DNA of 64,000 nucleotides from Apteryx mantelli. Its lineage: Eukaryota > Chordata > Aves > Apterygiformes > Apterygidae. Both the position numbers and the translations under genes were made by a program. The notes below the pieces were generated by a model that ran no database searches, was not told where the DNA came from, and saw nothing but the letters and a program-made list of their open reading frames with translations. The stretch lies in NCBI RefSeq assembly GCF_036417845.1, contig NC_089981.1:8263501-8327500 (forward strand), read 5' to 3'. Below are positions 22,206 to 32,469 of the stretch, in pieces; positions within the stretch are counted from its first letter, which is position 1, and each line of letters begins with the position of its first letter.

Positions 22206-23360
22206 CTGCAAAACAAGAAGTTTGCAAAGGAAGTGATCAGTCAAGACACAGATGTTCAAGGTGTCTTTCTTTGTCCAGCACACACTGGTCTGGATCTCTT
22301 CCCCCCAGCCGCGCGGCTTTTATGTTCAATATGTCTTGACTGAGCAGCCTTGAGGCCTCTGCCTTGGTCAAGTTTAGGTGCAGGGGGTCCACTGGAAATG
22401 GAGAAGGTGGTCGGGAAGGAGCAGAAGAACCTTGTGGGAAAAGAAATGCCGTGGGCTCTGAAAGGCCTTAGCTGTATCTAACAAAGTGCAAAACATTCCT
22501 GTGAGTCCATAGAACTGGAGGATATTTATTAGATCCCTTCATTCAGATGGTTTCATCTTTCCTTGTGTGCTCTCTCCTAGATTGCAAATACAACTTTCTC
22601 GTGGTTTTTGCTCTGTTATCATGGAATACGTCTCTGAATAGCACCTTTTTTTTTCTTTTTTTTGCCCTCCCAGTACTGCAGGACCTTTTCTGGCTCAGGC
22701 CAAGGAACCTAGAGACTGGACCAAGTTCTGTGGGTCAGAAGCCTTCCTGAGCAGCACAGTAAGAGAGAGTGAGAAAAATTACTGATGCAGCTGGGACCCC
22801 ATAAGCTAACTTCTCCACTGTGGGATTGAATTACTTTCCCATTGCACTATCAAAATATGAATGTAAGCATAGTGGCTTAATGTTCGCAAATGAAGCCCTT
22901 CTTTGCAGGGTTTTTATTATGCTCTTTTAGCTGGCCATTCCTCAATTTTCTTCCTAGGAAGTGAGTCACTCCTGCATTCCCAATCTGGGAAGCTAGGTGA
23001 CTCCACAAACCCACACTGCATTTCTTTAGCTAAGAGGAGAGACAACACATTTCTTTGGCCTTGAATCCTTGAAGAACAGCATGCATGAAATCAGCATGCC
23101 CTAATTGTCTGTGGATGTCTTTGGTGGAGGAAAAGGAGGCCGTCTCCTTCCGGATGATCGGCTGGAGCTACTTGCTTTCCTACAACTCTAGCACCTAGTT
23201 ATATCTCCGTGCTTCCTGCTTGCAGTTTTTGATACCAAAGCACCCTGGACTAACTCTTCTGTCCTCCCTCATCTAACGCCCCTCCCACTTGCAATGGCCA
23301 CGACAGCTTGGAAAGCCCCAGCAATCAGAAGAATTTCAATGAAAGGACACGGGCAGTTAC

Positions 23361-23466
23361 CTGTTACAGTTAAGGAAGGTTTGCTTTTGCTGGCCAGGCC
23401 TTGGAGGAAACGGCTCATCTTCAGGACCAGAAGGTGACTCCTCATCACTGTCCATGCAGTCATTTT
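23361..23466 (-). pseudogene. ATAD2-like exon: acidic linker between AAA modules
   Basis: 106 bases, acceptor CTTAG at 23468-23467 and donor GTAACT. Encodes ENDCMDSDEESPSGPEDEP and a basic end FLNCNR. ATAD2 has an acidic stretch then a FL.LNRNACYQ sequence at the corresponding place. The phase matches the exon before (ends in one base, G) and the exon after (two bases, AG). Confidence 0.75.
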
Positions 23467-23930
23467 CTAAGAAATGAGTGGTACCATGAGAAGGCAAAAG
23501 ACGCTTGTTAACTTTCTCGAAGAGTCTGCAACCCTGTCCTGTGCTAAGACAGCTTCTAAATGTGAGCTGAAACCCGGGGCCTTGTATTTCTTTGTCTGCG
23601 GGGCATACACTGAATGCCATTTTCCAAAGCCTTCAGTCTCTACAGAGCTCTCCTAAGTGTCTGGATTTGCGCAAGCTATGTTTTGCTAGCGGTGAAAGCT
23701 CCTTTTCTCCTTGCAAACGGGACAGATGATGCTGACAGCCTTCAGAAACTGGATGCTTGAGTGGAGAACATAGAGTTCTGTACTGTGAAGTGGGAGGAGT
23801 TCCCGGCTCTGCCCTCTCTACCATTCAGTTTCACCTCCTCCTGACTGAAAGGTTTGTTTCTGTTGCTTGCACAAACTAGCAGTGTTTGCTTTGGGAGAGT
23901 TTTACGGCGGTGAAGGCAGTGAAGCCCTAC

Positions 23931-24245
23931 CTGGCTGTTGGTCCTGCTGGAGTGCAAGTGCTGGGTGGGGAAATACCCTCTGCATGCCTTTTAGGAGTCT
24001 CTGTAGCGTGTTCTGAAGCAGTGGCTTGGAAAGGGGTGGCAGTGGTTGTCCAGGGGAAGCCACAGCCCTCTGTGAAGCTGGTGCAGTCTTCTGCATAGCC
24101 ACAAGAAAATCTGTTGCTGTGATTTCAATGGCAGCAACATCGATGTGCAGCTTGTGACTGCTTGTGTAGATCTGCGGATAGTGTCGATGCAAAGCACAGA
24201 GGGCAGCTTCAGCGCAGAGGGCTTGAATATCGGCCCCGCAGTATC
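23931..24245 (-). pseudogene. ATAD2-like exon: lid of first AAA module and following helices
   Basis: 315 open bases from acceptor CTCAG to donor GTAGGG. Encodes YCGADIQALCAEAALCALHR, HYPQIYTSSHKL, then TDFLVAMQKTAPASQRAV, SPGQP, KPLLQNTLQ and MQRVFPH. This is the most conserved-looking exon and follows the family closely. The codon spanning the upstream junction is AGA (Arg), where the family has the Gly of the GY.GAD motif. Confidence 0.9.
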
Positions 24246-24639
24246 CTGAGCAACAAGAGCAGAATCCAAAGGGATGTCAGTCTCAGGCAGCAGAAAGGAG
24301 TCAAGGACAGGCTTTGCAGAGGGACACTCTCAAAGTCTTTGCATGTGGCCCAAAGCGGAAGAGTTTCATGGGCAATGGCAAAAGAGTTCCTGCACTGCAG
24401 AGGAGTGTCCTGATGGGGAGCTTGCATTACGGGAGGCCCAGCGCCCTACAGCCTGTGCTTCGGAAGTAGGCCTCTGAGCCAACCTTAGCTCCTGAGGAAG
24501 ATGGCCCCCAGAGCCTTCCATGTTCTCAGAGGCAAGGGAAGGCAAGGAGACAGAAGCAGCTTGGGTACTGCCTGGCACAAGCTCAGACGCTGTCAGGAGC
24601 CAGGCACAGGCAGGAACTCGGTGCGTTTTTTCATCTTAC

Positions 24640-24730
24640 TGACGCATTTTTCAGCAAGCTCCTCAAGCAGTGCGTCCAGGGGCTTAGGGCTCCAGTCTCT
24701 GGTGTGGATCTTGAAAATCTCTTTTCGAGC
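24640..24730 (-). pseudogene. ATAD2-like exon: ARKEIFKIHTRDW segment
   Basis: 91 bases between acceptor TGTAG and donor GTAAGA. Encodes ARKEIFKIHTRDWSPKPLDA and LLEELAEKCV, the end of the first AAA core. One base (A) is carried into the next exon. The frame is open. Confidence 0.85.
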
Positions 24731-25158
24731 CTACAAACCAGGTGGTCACACTGTGGTTTGTCTTAAGCCTCTTTCTCAAAAAGAAAATAAGCAATGCGCA
24801 GTCCCCCTCCCCCCATCACATTCCTGTAATTGCTTGTCTTCCTCTGCTAAAGTTAAGAAATGTTTACATTCTAGTAACACACTGCCTGCTTTTCAAAGCT
24901 CAGTACTTTTCAAGTAGATAGGAAGAGTAAGTAGAGTAGTAGGAGCAAGAATTCTGACTCCAGCTGCTATCCTTGAACGAGCAAATGTCAAGCTGTGCCT
25001 ATGTTCATCGCTGCTCTTTGCCAGAGCTTCAGTGAAGTGTTTCCTGTTTCTGTCCAGTATAGTGTGTTGTGCATTTTTCCTAGCCTTCAATCCAATAACC
25101 TTTTTCTCCTTTTCCCCACAAAATGTGAACTAAAGACAAAAGAATCTGGGGTAGCCAG

Positions 25159-25213
25159 AAAAAAAAAAAAAGAAAAAGAAAAAGAGAAAGAGAAAAAGAA
25201 AAAGAAAAAGAGC
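25159..25213. repeat. (AAAAAG)n purine tract
   Basis: A run of A and G only, in AAAAAG/AAAG units, inside an intron of the ATAD2-like gene. Confidence 0.8.
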
Positions 25214-25617
25214 CCGAGCTCCCTGCTAATACCAGTAACAATGTCAGCTCCCTAAATGCTTTTGGGCAGCTCCGAGGATTCCCAGCCCGGCCACACTCAA
25301 ACCCAAGTTTTCCCCCGAGGCTTTCCCAAATGGAGAACTGAGAACAAGGCGGCAACCTCAGAAGGCAAGAGCCTAGGTGGACTCACTAACTAAGCAAAGA
25401 GCAAGCCCTTGGGCAAGGAAGAATGTTCGTGTGCTCCAGGCGGAGTGAAACTCCTGTTTGCAGCCTTCCTGCCAGTTGTGTGTGGGGAACCGGGAGGTGT
25501 GCAGCACGTATGCCACTTGTTTCCTTGCTTGCTCTCAGAGATGCTGTGGGGTAAGCCGGTTTTCTTGTCGAGCAAGGCTTTGTGCCAGTAGCAGGAAGGT
25601 TGCCGAAACAGCCTTAC

Positions 25618-25777
25618 CTCTTTGTTTGGCAAGGTGAAAAGGAACTCCCTGTCAAAGCGTCCAGGCCTTCGTAAAGCAGGATCCAGGGAGTCTGGCCTGT
25701 TGGTGGCTCCAATGACCACGATCTCTCCTCTGCTGTCTAAGCCATCCATAAGTGCCAGGAGCGTTGTGACAATAGAA
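25618..25777 (-). pseudogene. ATAD2-like exon: sensor 1 and arginine finger of first AAA module
   Basis: 160 bases between acceptor GGTAG at 25779-25778 and donor GTAAGG. Encodes [20 protein letters not shown], then [20 protein letters not shown] and [13 protein letters not shown]. The sensor Asn of ATNRP and the arginine-finger run RRPGRFDRE are intact. Confidence 0.9.
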
Positions 25778-26137
25778 CTACCAAAAAAATGTTGTTTGGA
25801 TTCCCTGGGTTAGTAGCTGTTGTTACCTTTGGCATGACTTTCTCCAGTCACGTCGCTCAGAAAGGAGAAGCTTTTCTGGATGAGCTGTTGTTAGCGAAAG
25901 GACTCATGGTAAGACAGAAAAAGCGAGGCAAGGTCTCGAGAGAGACCTTGTCCGGACACCAAGCTTAATGACCTGATTTCAACTCCTGCCTTTAAACTGC
26001 TGTGAAGCTCTGTGTCATTGTACTCGAGGAGTTCAGAGTGTGGGTGTGTGGGTGTGTGTCCTATAAAGGGAAGCAGGTGGGTCTTCTTTTCCTAGAGATG
26101 AAGCAGATGACATGGAGATGGAAGCGAAAGGAAGTAC

Positions 26138-26226
26138 CTGTGAATCTGGTCTTGGCGACTGGAGCGCACAGGAGCGAGACCGTCGATCTCATCAAAGAAA
26201 ATAATCGAAGGCTGCATCTCATAGGC
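26138..26226 (-). pseudogene. ATAD2-like exon: Walker B of first AAA module
   Basis: 89 bases between acceptor TTCCAG and donor GTACTT. Encodes AYEMQPSIIFFDEIDGLAPV and RSSRQDQIH. The Walker B acidic pair (DE) is intact. Confidence 0.9.
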
Positions 26227-26528
26227 CTGGAAGGGAAGTACAGATGCAGGCATACTGACGTATGTGAAACAGAGCACCACGCAGTGAGAACATGCAGGAT
26301 AAACATTATGGCTGCAAAGGCACTGGCACTGTGCTGGACCCAACATCTGCAAGATTTCCAGCCCCTCAGGCAAAGCAGCACAGCACAAGGAAAAGGAAAC
26401 CCTGATGTTCCCTTCTCAACAGGAGACACTGCCAAACTGCCCAAGAGGCCAAGTCCTCCTGGAAGACGTCCACCCCGGAAAAGTAGAGGTCCAACTCTGA
26501 CCCAACCTACTGCGCATTTCCTCCTTAC

Positions 26529-26703
26529 CTGCCGAAATAATGAGCGCAGCTGTCGCTCGGATTCTCCCACCCATTGACGGAGGCAGTCGGCACCTTTTCT
26601 CATGAAGAATGCTATTCTCTTGTCTCCCTGCCTACATTCATTTGCGAGCGCTCGAGCCACCAGTGTCTTTCCAGTGCCTGGTGGGCCATAGAACAGACAG
26701 CCT
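26529..26703 (-). pseudogene. ATAD2-like exon: Walker A of first AAA module
   Basis: 175 bases between acceptor TTGCAG and donor GTAAGG. Encodes GCLFYGPPGTGKTLVARALA, NECRQGDKRIAFFMRKGADC and WVGESERQLRSLFRQ. The P-loop is intact, and so is the substrate-side MRKGADC region. Confidence 0.92.
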
Positions 26704-27248
26704 CTGCAACATGAAAAAAAGAGATTTACGTAGCTACAACAAAAACATGGAAAAGTGCCCACGACAGCCCCCGTTGTGAAAGCAAAGCGGCCTTCCCTCC
26801 TAACCAGAACGCTTCCCGTCTTAGACAGATTTGCGAGCAAAGCCTGTCTTTCTCCCTGCCACAGTTGGAGTCTCTTGGACTGTGCCTCCCAGAATTTGTT
26901 GGAAGCACTGGGGAGGAAGCCTTCAGCTGGGAGGCCAAAAACGGTCTTCTGTGTTTCCACACGCTGCTTAAAACATCAGCCAGAAAAGGGAATTCCTGTG
27001 ACCAAAGCAGCAAAGCATCTGAAGATTTGCACACTTTTAAAGGTATGGAAAGGGAAGGATTTCAAGTCGTATTTCAACATCCAATGAGTCAAGCTTTGTT
27101 GGCCAAGAATATATAAAGCTAACCATTACGTCTTGAGATATTGCCCCTCCAAAAAAAAAAAAAGAAAGAAAACTAAAGGAGAATACTTTTCATGTTGAAA
27201 AGCATATTGCAGCAGTTAGCTCTGTAGTTCGAATGCACTGCCCGTTAC

Positions 27249-27364
27249 CTGGGGGGTCGGATTTGGAATCTCTGAAAGAATTCTGGGTAAAGCAGTGGGA
27301 ACAGGACCATCTCCTTTAAGGCTGAAATGTGGTGAGAGAGACCACCCACACCATCAAAGCATAC
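27249..27364 (-). pseudogene. ATAD2-like exon: entry helix of first AAA module
   Basis: 116 bases between acceptor TTTAG and donor GTAACG. Encodes VCFDGVGGLSHHISALKEMV and LFPLLYPEFFQRFQIRPP, the standard AAA+ entry that precedes Walker A. The two left-over bases AG join with A of the next exon to give Arg. Confidence 0.9.
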
Positions 27365-27584
27365 CTAAAGAGACATGCAACAGAAGACATGTCAGAGGCC
27401 AGAGAAAGCTGCCACCTGGAAAAAAAAGGCTTCCTCCAAATTTTTCCTGTGGAAAGGCTCAGGACGATCTTGAAGTTCCCTGAGAGGAAAGTGTAAAGCC
27501 CGGGAGCTGTCGGCAGCACAGTAGGGAAGGTTTTCATGACCCCTGGAAAAGTCCCCACTGACACAATGAGTTACCACTGCTTAC

Positions 27585-27692
27585 CGAACTCTGGATTTGC
27601 ACTGGATCAGCTTCCGGCAGGGTGCTTCCGGTTTTCCTTCCATCCATGTGCTTTGTCTTGAATTCGTCTTTCCCAGAGCTTTGGGGAAGACA
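27585..27692 (-). pseudogene. ATAD2-like exon: segment before the AAA module
   Basis: Reads CLPQSSGKDEFKTKHMDGRK then TGSTLPEADPVQIQSS, ending at donor GTAAGC. It aligns with the ATAD2 segment CLPL..RKDELK to DP.Q..SS. The 5' edge is inferred. A pyrimidine-rich tract runs up to GG, not AG, at 27694-27693, so the acceptor may be lost. Confidence 0.6.
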
Positions 27693-28230
27693 CCAGATGT
27701 GAATGGAGGAGAAAGGGAAAGGGGCTTTCTAACTGAACATGCAGTTAGCGGCATTGCTGTGGTTTTCATGTTGGCAAGTGAGTGCAGAAGCGCTTATACA
27801 CTGCCATAAACTTCCCAAACCATGAAACATTCCCTAGTCTTGATTGGCGTTCACTATGCAAGCGTGAAGAAAGGCAGGTGGACATTTTTATACTGCACGA
27901 TGAAATCGTCTAATGACAATTTGTGGAAGGGGATTCTGGCTTCAAGTGCAGAACAGAAGAATTGCAGATCCCCAATCTCAGCCAGGACAATCCGCAATCA
28001 TCTCATCGCTGACCCCCAAATCCTGCCTTTTTAAAAGCTGTGGGCTAATGAAAGTTATCTTCTCTCCCAAAGGAAAAGCCTTGCTTCCTCTAGACCCTCC
28101 AGCTGTGCCAGCTACAATGCTGCGATTTTCCCATCACAGCCATCAATCGGAAAATCTTTTCAAGCATTACTGAGTGATGGGAGTGGCACCGCTATGGATC
28201 CCTGAGAACTATCACTATCCGTACACCAAC

Positions 28231-28297
28231 CTGTTTGTTCTTCTGCAGCATGGGCTTTGTGACGGAGCAGCCCTTTGCCTGTCAGGAGAAGATGGCC
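28231..28297 (-). pseudogene. ATAD2-like exon: basic Ser/Pro linker
   Basis: 67 bases between acceptor CTTCAG and donor GTTGGT. Encodes PSSPDRQRAAPSQSPCCRRT plus Asn. ATAD2 has a similar GP.SP.R......SP.C.R.NRR linker. It begins with two left-over bases, as do the tandem exons upstream, so any of them splices to it in frame. Confidence 0.65.
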
Positions 28298-28530
28298 CTG
28301 AAGAAATGAAAAGCAGCAGTGAGCATGCACACTGGCCAAGAGCTGCAGTGTGTGCAGGATACAGGCATCTCGATCCCAAAGGGAGAGTTTTACCTGCAGA
28401 ATGAAGGCAAGGAATTTAAATGAAAGGGGGGGGGGGGTTGGGTGGGAGGTATATGTCTTTTCATTTAGCAACCTCTAGCCCACTATCCACAAGAAATCAG
28501 CTCTTCCGAGAAACTGTGCATGGAACCTAC

Positions 28531-28641
28531 TTTCCAGTGGATCCTGGAAGTACATGATGGTCTTCCTGGGTCGAAGGTTATACTCCTTGCAGGGATCTTT
28601 GCCATCTTCCCCTTCTCGGCCTTCACCTTCTTGTGTTGCCC
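28531..28641 (-). pseudogene. ATAD2-like tandem exon, unit 4
   Basis: 111 bases, phase 1 at both ends, acceptor CATAG and donor GTAGGT. Encodes ATQEGEGREGEDGKDPCKEY followed by NLRPRKTIMYFQDPLE. The YNLR.R.T...Q.PLE end corresponds to a single conserved block in the N-terminal region of ATAD2. Confidence 0.7.
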
Positions 28642-28767
28642 CTATGATTATAGAACCTAGCGAGAACTTCTTATTTGTCTGTGCGCGTATAGCTTTTCAT
28701 TCAACAACGTGTATGCCACTTCTGCACAAGAAATTCGTCCTTCAGAGAGGCTCTGCATATAGCCTAC

Positions 28768-28872
28768 CTTCCAGTGGGGCTTGAGTGTCTTCAGCAGTTT
28801 GCCGCAGGTTAGATGGCTTTGGAGTATCTTCGCCGTCATCCTCTTCCTGCTCTTCATCGTCCTCTGAGGACC
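28768..28872 (-). pseudogene. ATAD2-like tandem exon, unit 3
   Basis: 105 bases, phase 1 at both ends, acceptor GACAG and donor GTAGGC. Encodes SSEDDEEQEEDDGEDTPKPS followed by NLRQTAEDTQAPLE. It is the most acidic of the four; the Tyr residues of the motif are replaced. Confidence 0.7.
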
Positions 28873-29002
28873 CTGTCATTGCAGTACCAAGTCATCGTTT
28901 CTTGTTTGTCTCTGCATATGCACATTTTCATTCAAGAACTTATAGCTCCCACCCTTAAGCACAAGGAATCAGCCCTTCTGACAAACTGCGCACGTAACCC
29001 AC

Positions 29003-29113
29003 ATTCCAAAGGCTCTTGATACTGGACAACAGTATTCCTGCGCCAAAGGTTATACTCCTTGTGAGCATCTTGGCCATCTTCCCCTTCTTGGTGTCCACCG
29101 GCCTTTGATGGCC
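29003..29113 (-). pseudogene. ATAD2-like tandem exon, unit 2
   Basis: 111 bases, phase 1 at both ends, acceptor TGTAG and donor GTGGGT. Encodes PSKAGGHQEGEDGQDAHKEY followed by NLWRRNTVVQYQEPLE. Confidence 0.7.
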
Positions 29114-29239
29114 CTACAATTACAGAACCTAGACATAGTTTCTGATTGCGCTGTGCGTAGCTACATTTTCATTTAACATCTTCTATCCCCCTTCTACATG
29201 AGAGATTAGCCCTTCCGAGAAGCTGTGCCTATAACCTAC

Positions 29240-29297
29240 TTTCCAGTGGAGCTTGATAGCATACAACAGGCTTCCTTTCTCTCACGCTATAGCGTGC
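29240..29297 (-). pseudogene. ATAD2-like tandem exon, unit 1 (closest to the family sequence)
   Basis: 58 bases from acceptor CTATAG to donor GTAGGT. Encodes ARYSVRERKPVVCYQAPLE, which is the version nearest the ATAD2 block Y.LR.R..V.YQAP.E. It starts in phase 0, so an upstream acidic exon ending in phase 0 would be expected; none was recognised upstream of it. Confidence 0.65.
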
Positions 29298-29300
29298 CTA

Positions 29301-32150
29301 TAGGGAGCAAAGATACAGGTTGTTTTAGACTGTGGTACACTTTGGAGGAAGTTCTTCTCAGCTGAGCGAAAAGTGCACTGGCATCACTGTGCTGTGTGAA
29401 ATCCATTACCTACCGAAAAGGAGTAAGTTAAAGTCATTTTGACTTCTGCAAGGACTCACTCAGTCTGCCTGAGGTCCATTCTTCCTCAGAACCTGAACTC
29501 AAAGAGCATATGAACCACAAATGGACTTTTGTAAGCATGGAAGTAAAGCTCTTTACTTTTGCAGAAGTTTCTCAGGCAAAGAAAATTGCTGAAGAGGACA
29601 AGGTAAATCTCCTGCAAGTGAAGCAAGCGTTTGGTTCACAAGAGAATATGTAAATTACTGAGCCCACAGACATGAGGGGCAGAAGTTGGAAGGTCTGGTT
29701 GGAAAGATGATCCAAAACCGAAAACAGCAGCAACAGGGAAATACACAGGAGCCGTCTGCAAATTCTTCAGACATGAAGCACCTTTACAAGTGCTCCTCTC
29801 ATGCACCTTCCCAGTGCTCAAAGACTCCAGTAGCCATGACTGTCCACCTCCAAAACACTCCTGTCAAGCCAGGTTGGCTCCACAGTGCCAAGGACCACAG
29901 GTGTGACAGCGGCAAAGGAGGAAAGAGTTATTGGAGTGAGGACCAAAGGTCCTATGACCGCAGCTGACAAGGGACTAGTAACACGGGGGTGGACGCACTG
30001 CCGGGGAGCAAAGATTCTAAACGTGCAAGTTCTGCACCCCTGACAGCGCCATATTATGGAGGGCTCCCGCAGGCAGCAATTCCCAGCAGCACCGAGGACT
30101 TCCCTAGGGGCACAGCGGGAATTCCCAGCCTACCGAGTTAGTCCAAAGAGCTCTTGTGGCAGGAAGAAACGCTCCTCTCCAACGACCTGCTGGGAAGGTC
30201 ACCAAACAGCGTCTCGCACTGTCCCACCACCTCCTCTCGCCTTCTCCTGCTCGCTGCACAGCAGCTGCTCCAGAGCAGAGCAGGGCAGGGCAGGGCAGAG
30301 TCATGGCGAGAGCAGCCCCAAGCACCTGGGCTCAGCTCAGGCTCCCAGGGCCATATGGGGAGGGTGCAGCTGTTGCTGCGATGCACTGTGTGATGCCCCA
30401 GGCCATGTCACAGAGGGGCTACAGGGACCCCTTGACCCCCCAGGTGCTGCCAAGGTGGGCCCTGCAAGGGCAAGGGGAGCTGCCTGGGGCACTTTAGGGA
30501 GCTGCCCGCACCTCACTGCCCACTCGCCAAGGACAACAGGGGGCACGGGGAGCCACAGGAGGGGTCCCCCAGGCTGGGGCTCACCTCAGGCATGCCACTC
30601 CCGCAATGTCCCCAGATCAGGGTTGCGGGGCTACAACTGCTGGCAAGGAGAGGCTCTGCTCAGGAAGGAAGGCCTAAATGAGCAAGTGAATGAATGAAGA
30701 GGAAGACTGTGACTGCACTCTCTCAGCCTCTGGAGAGGAAGGGCCAACTCCTAGCTGTTGCTTCCCTAGGCCACAGGCATGGAGATGGCATGGCCTAGTG
30801 AAGGAGCAGAGGGGTTTGCTCTCTCACCCTGAAAACTGTGTTAAGGCAAATCCACCATGAATGCCTCCAAACAGTGTCAAAGCCTGGGAAAATCAAGAAA
30901 AATAAAAGCGCTTATCGGAAAGGTCATTTCTTTCCCTCGGCACTAAATTCTCTCTGCGTTAGAGACGACGTCTGTGAATCCTGGTCTTGGGGTGGGTTCT
31001 AATTGGGGGGGTTTTGAAGATGTGATCCTAACAGGGCAAAACCAAAAGAAGGGTGGCGCCAGGTGGAGATTATCACTGGAGCGCCCAAAGCCCATTTCCA
31101 TTCTAAAGTCACTTGTTTTGCAGAAGAAAAATGTGATGCTCAGATGGAGCCTGCAACACTCGCAGTGCCATCCCACCGCTTGGGTTCCCAGTGGAGGAGA
31201 CTGAGAGCAGCTTCCCATCTACAGTGTGACAACGCAGTATCACACACCCGAACGAGGCACGGGAATAATGCCTGCACGCAGTACATTCTGGTGACCCTCT
31301 CTGGTTACTTCTCAGTCTGCCCTGAGGGTGGTCCGAGGAGCGGCCGGCCCTCTGGCCTCTTCGGAAGGAAACGATGCCTGAGGTCTTTCCTTTCTCACCT
31401 GCCTGGTAAGCACTGCAGGCTGAGAGACCCCTTGCAGAAGCAGAACAGATAGCTGAGATGGCTGCATGGAAAGCAGAGTGGCTTTACACCGAGTGCCTGA
31501 AAGGCATCCCCTGCACATTATTTTCCACCCTGAAAATCTGAGGGAGCCTCAAAGGAAGCAATGGAGTGAGCGAGACAGTGGGAGCAGAGCTGAGTTCCTA
31601 CTGACCCCCCCTTGCCCCAGCTGTACAGCTGCAGAGGTCTGTGGAAGGGGCACGGTGCCTTCGGCAGCAGCACTGCCTGCAGAAGAGAGAAGCTGTAGAG
31701 GGGAAGTGAGTGTGAGTGGGGGAAAGGGAGGGGATGCGAGTGTGCCGGGAGGTGAATGGAGGGGACGGGAGCACAGAGGGAAGGGAATGGAGGGGCTGAG
31801 GGTGCGCGTGGCGAGCAACGGAGGGGATCAGAGGAAGCCTTGGGGGAAATGGAAGGGAGGAGAGTGCTGCGGGCGGGGAAAGCAGGGGGCTCAGGTGCTC
31901 ACGGAGGGAAACGGAAGGAACCTGAGGATGCAGGGAGAGGACTGGAGAAGACTTTAGCAGGTGTGAGGGGACCAGAGCATCAGAGCATGCATGGAGAAGG
32001 GATCTAAGGTCGCACAAAGGAGCCTGGAGTGTGCCAAGGAGGCGATCGAGGAGGTTGCAAGGCACATGACTGCACGCCCCTGGAAAGCAGACAGCGACGC
32101 ACGGGCTGCATAGAGCCCATGGCTTTAAGCTGGCAGGAAGGCAGCGCCCT
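29301..32150. other. No supported gene
   Basis: Upstream of the recognised ATAD2-like exons. One would expect the promoter and first exons of that gene here, but no exon could be matched. Purine-rich and GC-rich open frames (for example about 31466-31957) have no domain and look like chance frames in biased sequence. Confidence 0.5.
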
Positions 32151-32205
32151 CAGGCTGCCAGCACCTCAGCTCTGCCACACCAGGGTTGGGCTGGCGGCAG
32201 CCACA

Positions 32206-32246
32206 CTCCCAGCATGCCTTGGGGCATCCCCACGGCATGCTGGGAG
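32206..32246. promoter_or_regulatory. Head-to-head pair of ZNF143-like motifs
   Basis: CTCCCAGCATGCC at 32206-32218 and its exact reverse complement GGCATGCTGGGAG at 32234-32246 form 13-base arms around 15 bases. Each arm extended outward-in (CTCCCAGCATGCCTTGGGG and CTCCCAGCATGCCGTGGGG) resembles the vertebrate ZNF143 (Staf) site. The surroundings are GC-rich. The arrangement could be promoter-like or may only be a palindrome. Confidence 0.5.
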
Positions 32247-32311
32247 CAGGGCTGCTATGGGGCACCACGGCTCAGCCCGGGGAGATGCAGCCCCTGCCCC
32301 CATGGAGCCCC

Positions 32312-32465
32312 GGGGGCCATCTCTTTCCCCCTGCCCCACAGCCCCAGCCCAGACCTCCTGCCCCATGGCCCCAGCTGCCACTCACTGCCCCAAGGCCCCA
32401 GCTCCGTCCCGGTCCCCCACAGAGCCCGACACAGAGACCTCCTGCCCCATGGCCCCAGCTCGAAC
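32312..32465. repeat. 27-bp minisatellite, about five units
   Basis: Units of the type GCCCCAGC....CCTGCCCCA(T/A)G recur every 27 bases (one unit about 30). Because 27 is a multiple of three, frames across it stay open and encode a nine-residue Pro/Ala repeat. No gene context supports translation. Confidence 0.7.
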
Positions 32466-32469
32466 CTCC

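Larger units (their letters stand above)
20608..29297 (-). pseudogene. ATAD2-like AAA+ ATPase gene, multi-exon, decayed or truncated
   Basis: ATAD2/ATAD2B proteins are nuclear, chromatin-bound AAA+ ATPases with an acidic N-terminus, two AAA modules (the second degenerate) and a bromodomain that reads acetylated histones. In reverse complement this interval gives, in order: four tandem N-terminal exons, linker exons, the whole first AAA module ([35 protein letters not shown]), the post-AAA helical part (YCGADIQALCAEAALCAL), the second module start (RPRFLIAGEPGYGQ), later second-module exons (HIHAWWE, APVLLLATSD, VFNVQ..EEEGRKFFEDL) and the EPR/EEE linker that in ATAD2 precedes the bromodomain. 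Junction phases agree throughout the first module. Against function: an in-frame TAG at 22178-22180, one exon with no visible AG acceptor, missing linker and second-module pieces, and no bromodomain found. Introns show it is not a retrocopy. ATAD2 and ATAD2B cannot be separated from these bases. Confidence 0.75.
28441..29300 (-). repeat. Tandem array of four 235-237 bp units, each with an exon
   Basis: The donor-side exon ends lie at 29240, 29003, 28768 and 28531, giving steps of 237, 235 and 237 bases. Intron sequence next to each exon also repeats: a CATTTTCATT-type block, then a pyrimidine-rich ..CACAAGAAAT../..ATGAGAGATTAGCCCTTC.. block, then the donor. So DNA, not only coding motif, was duplicated. 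The unit at the gene's 5' side has only the short C-terminal half of the exon. Confidence 0.85.

Noticed and set aside
26061-26960. 299-codon minus-strand frame
   Set aside because: Contains the Walker A exon but reads through introns on both sides; the splice sites at 26703 and 26529 define the true coding part.
27215-27245. GTTCGAAT-like string suggesting a tRNA
   Set aside because: No cloverleaf arms around it.
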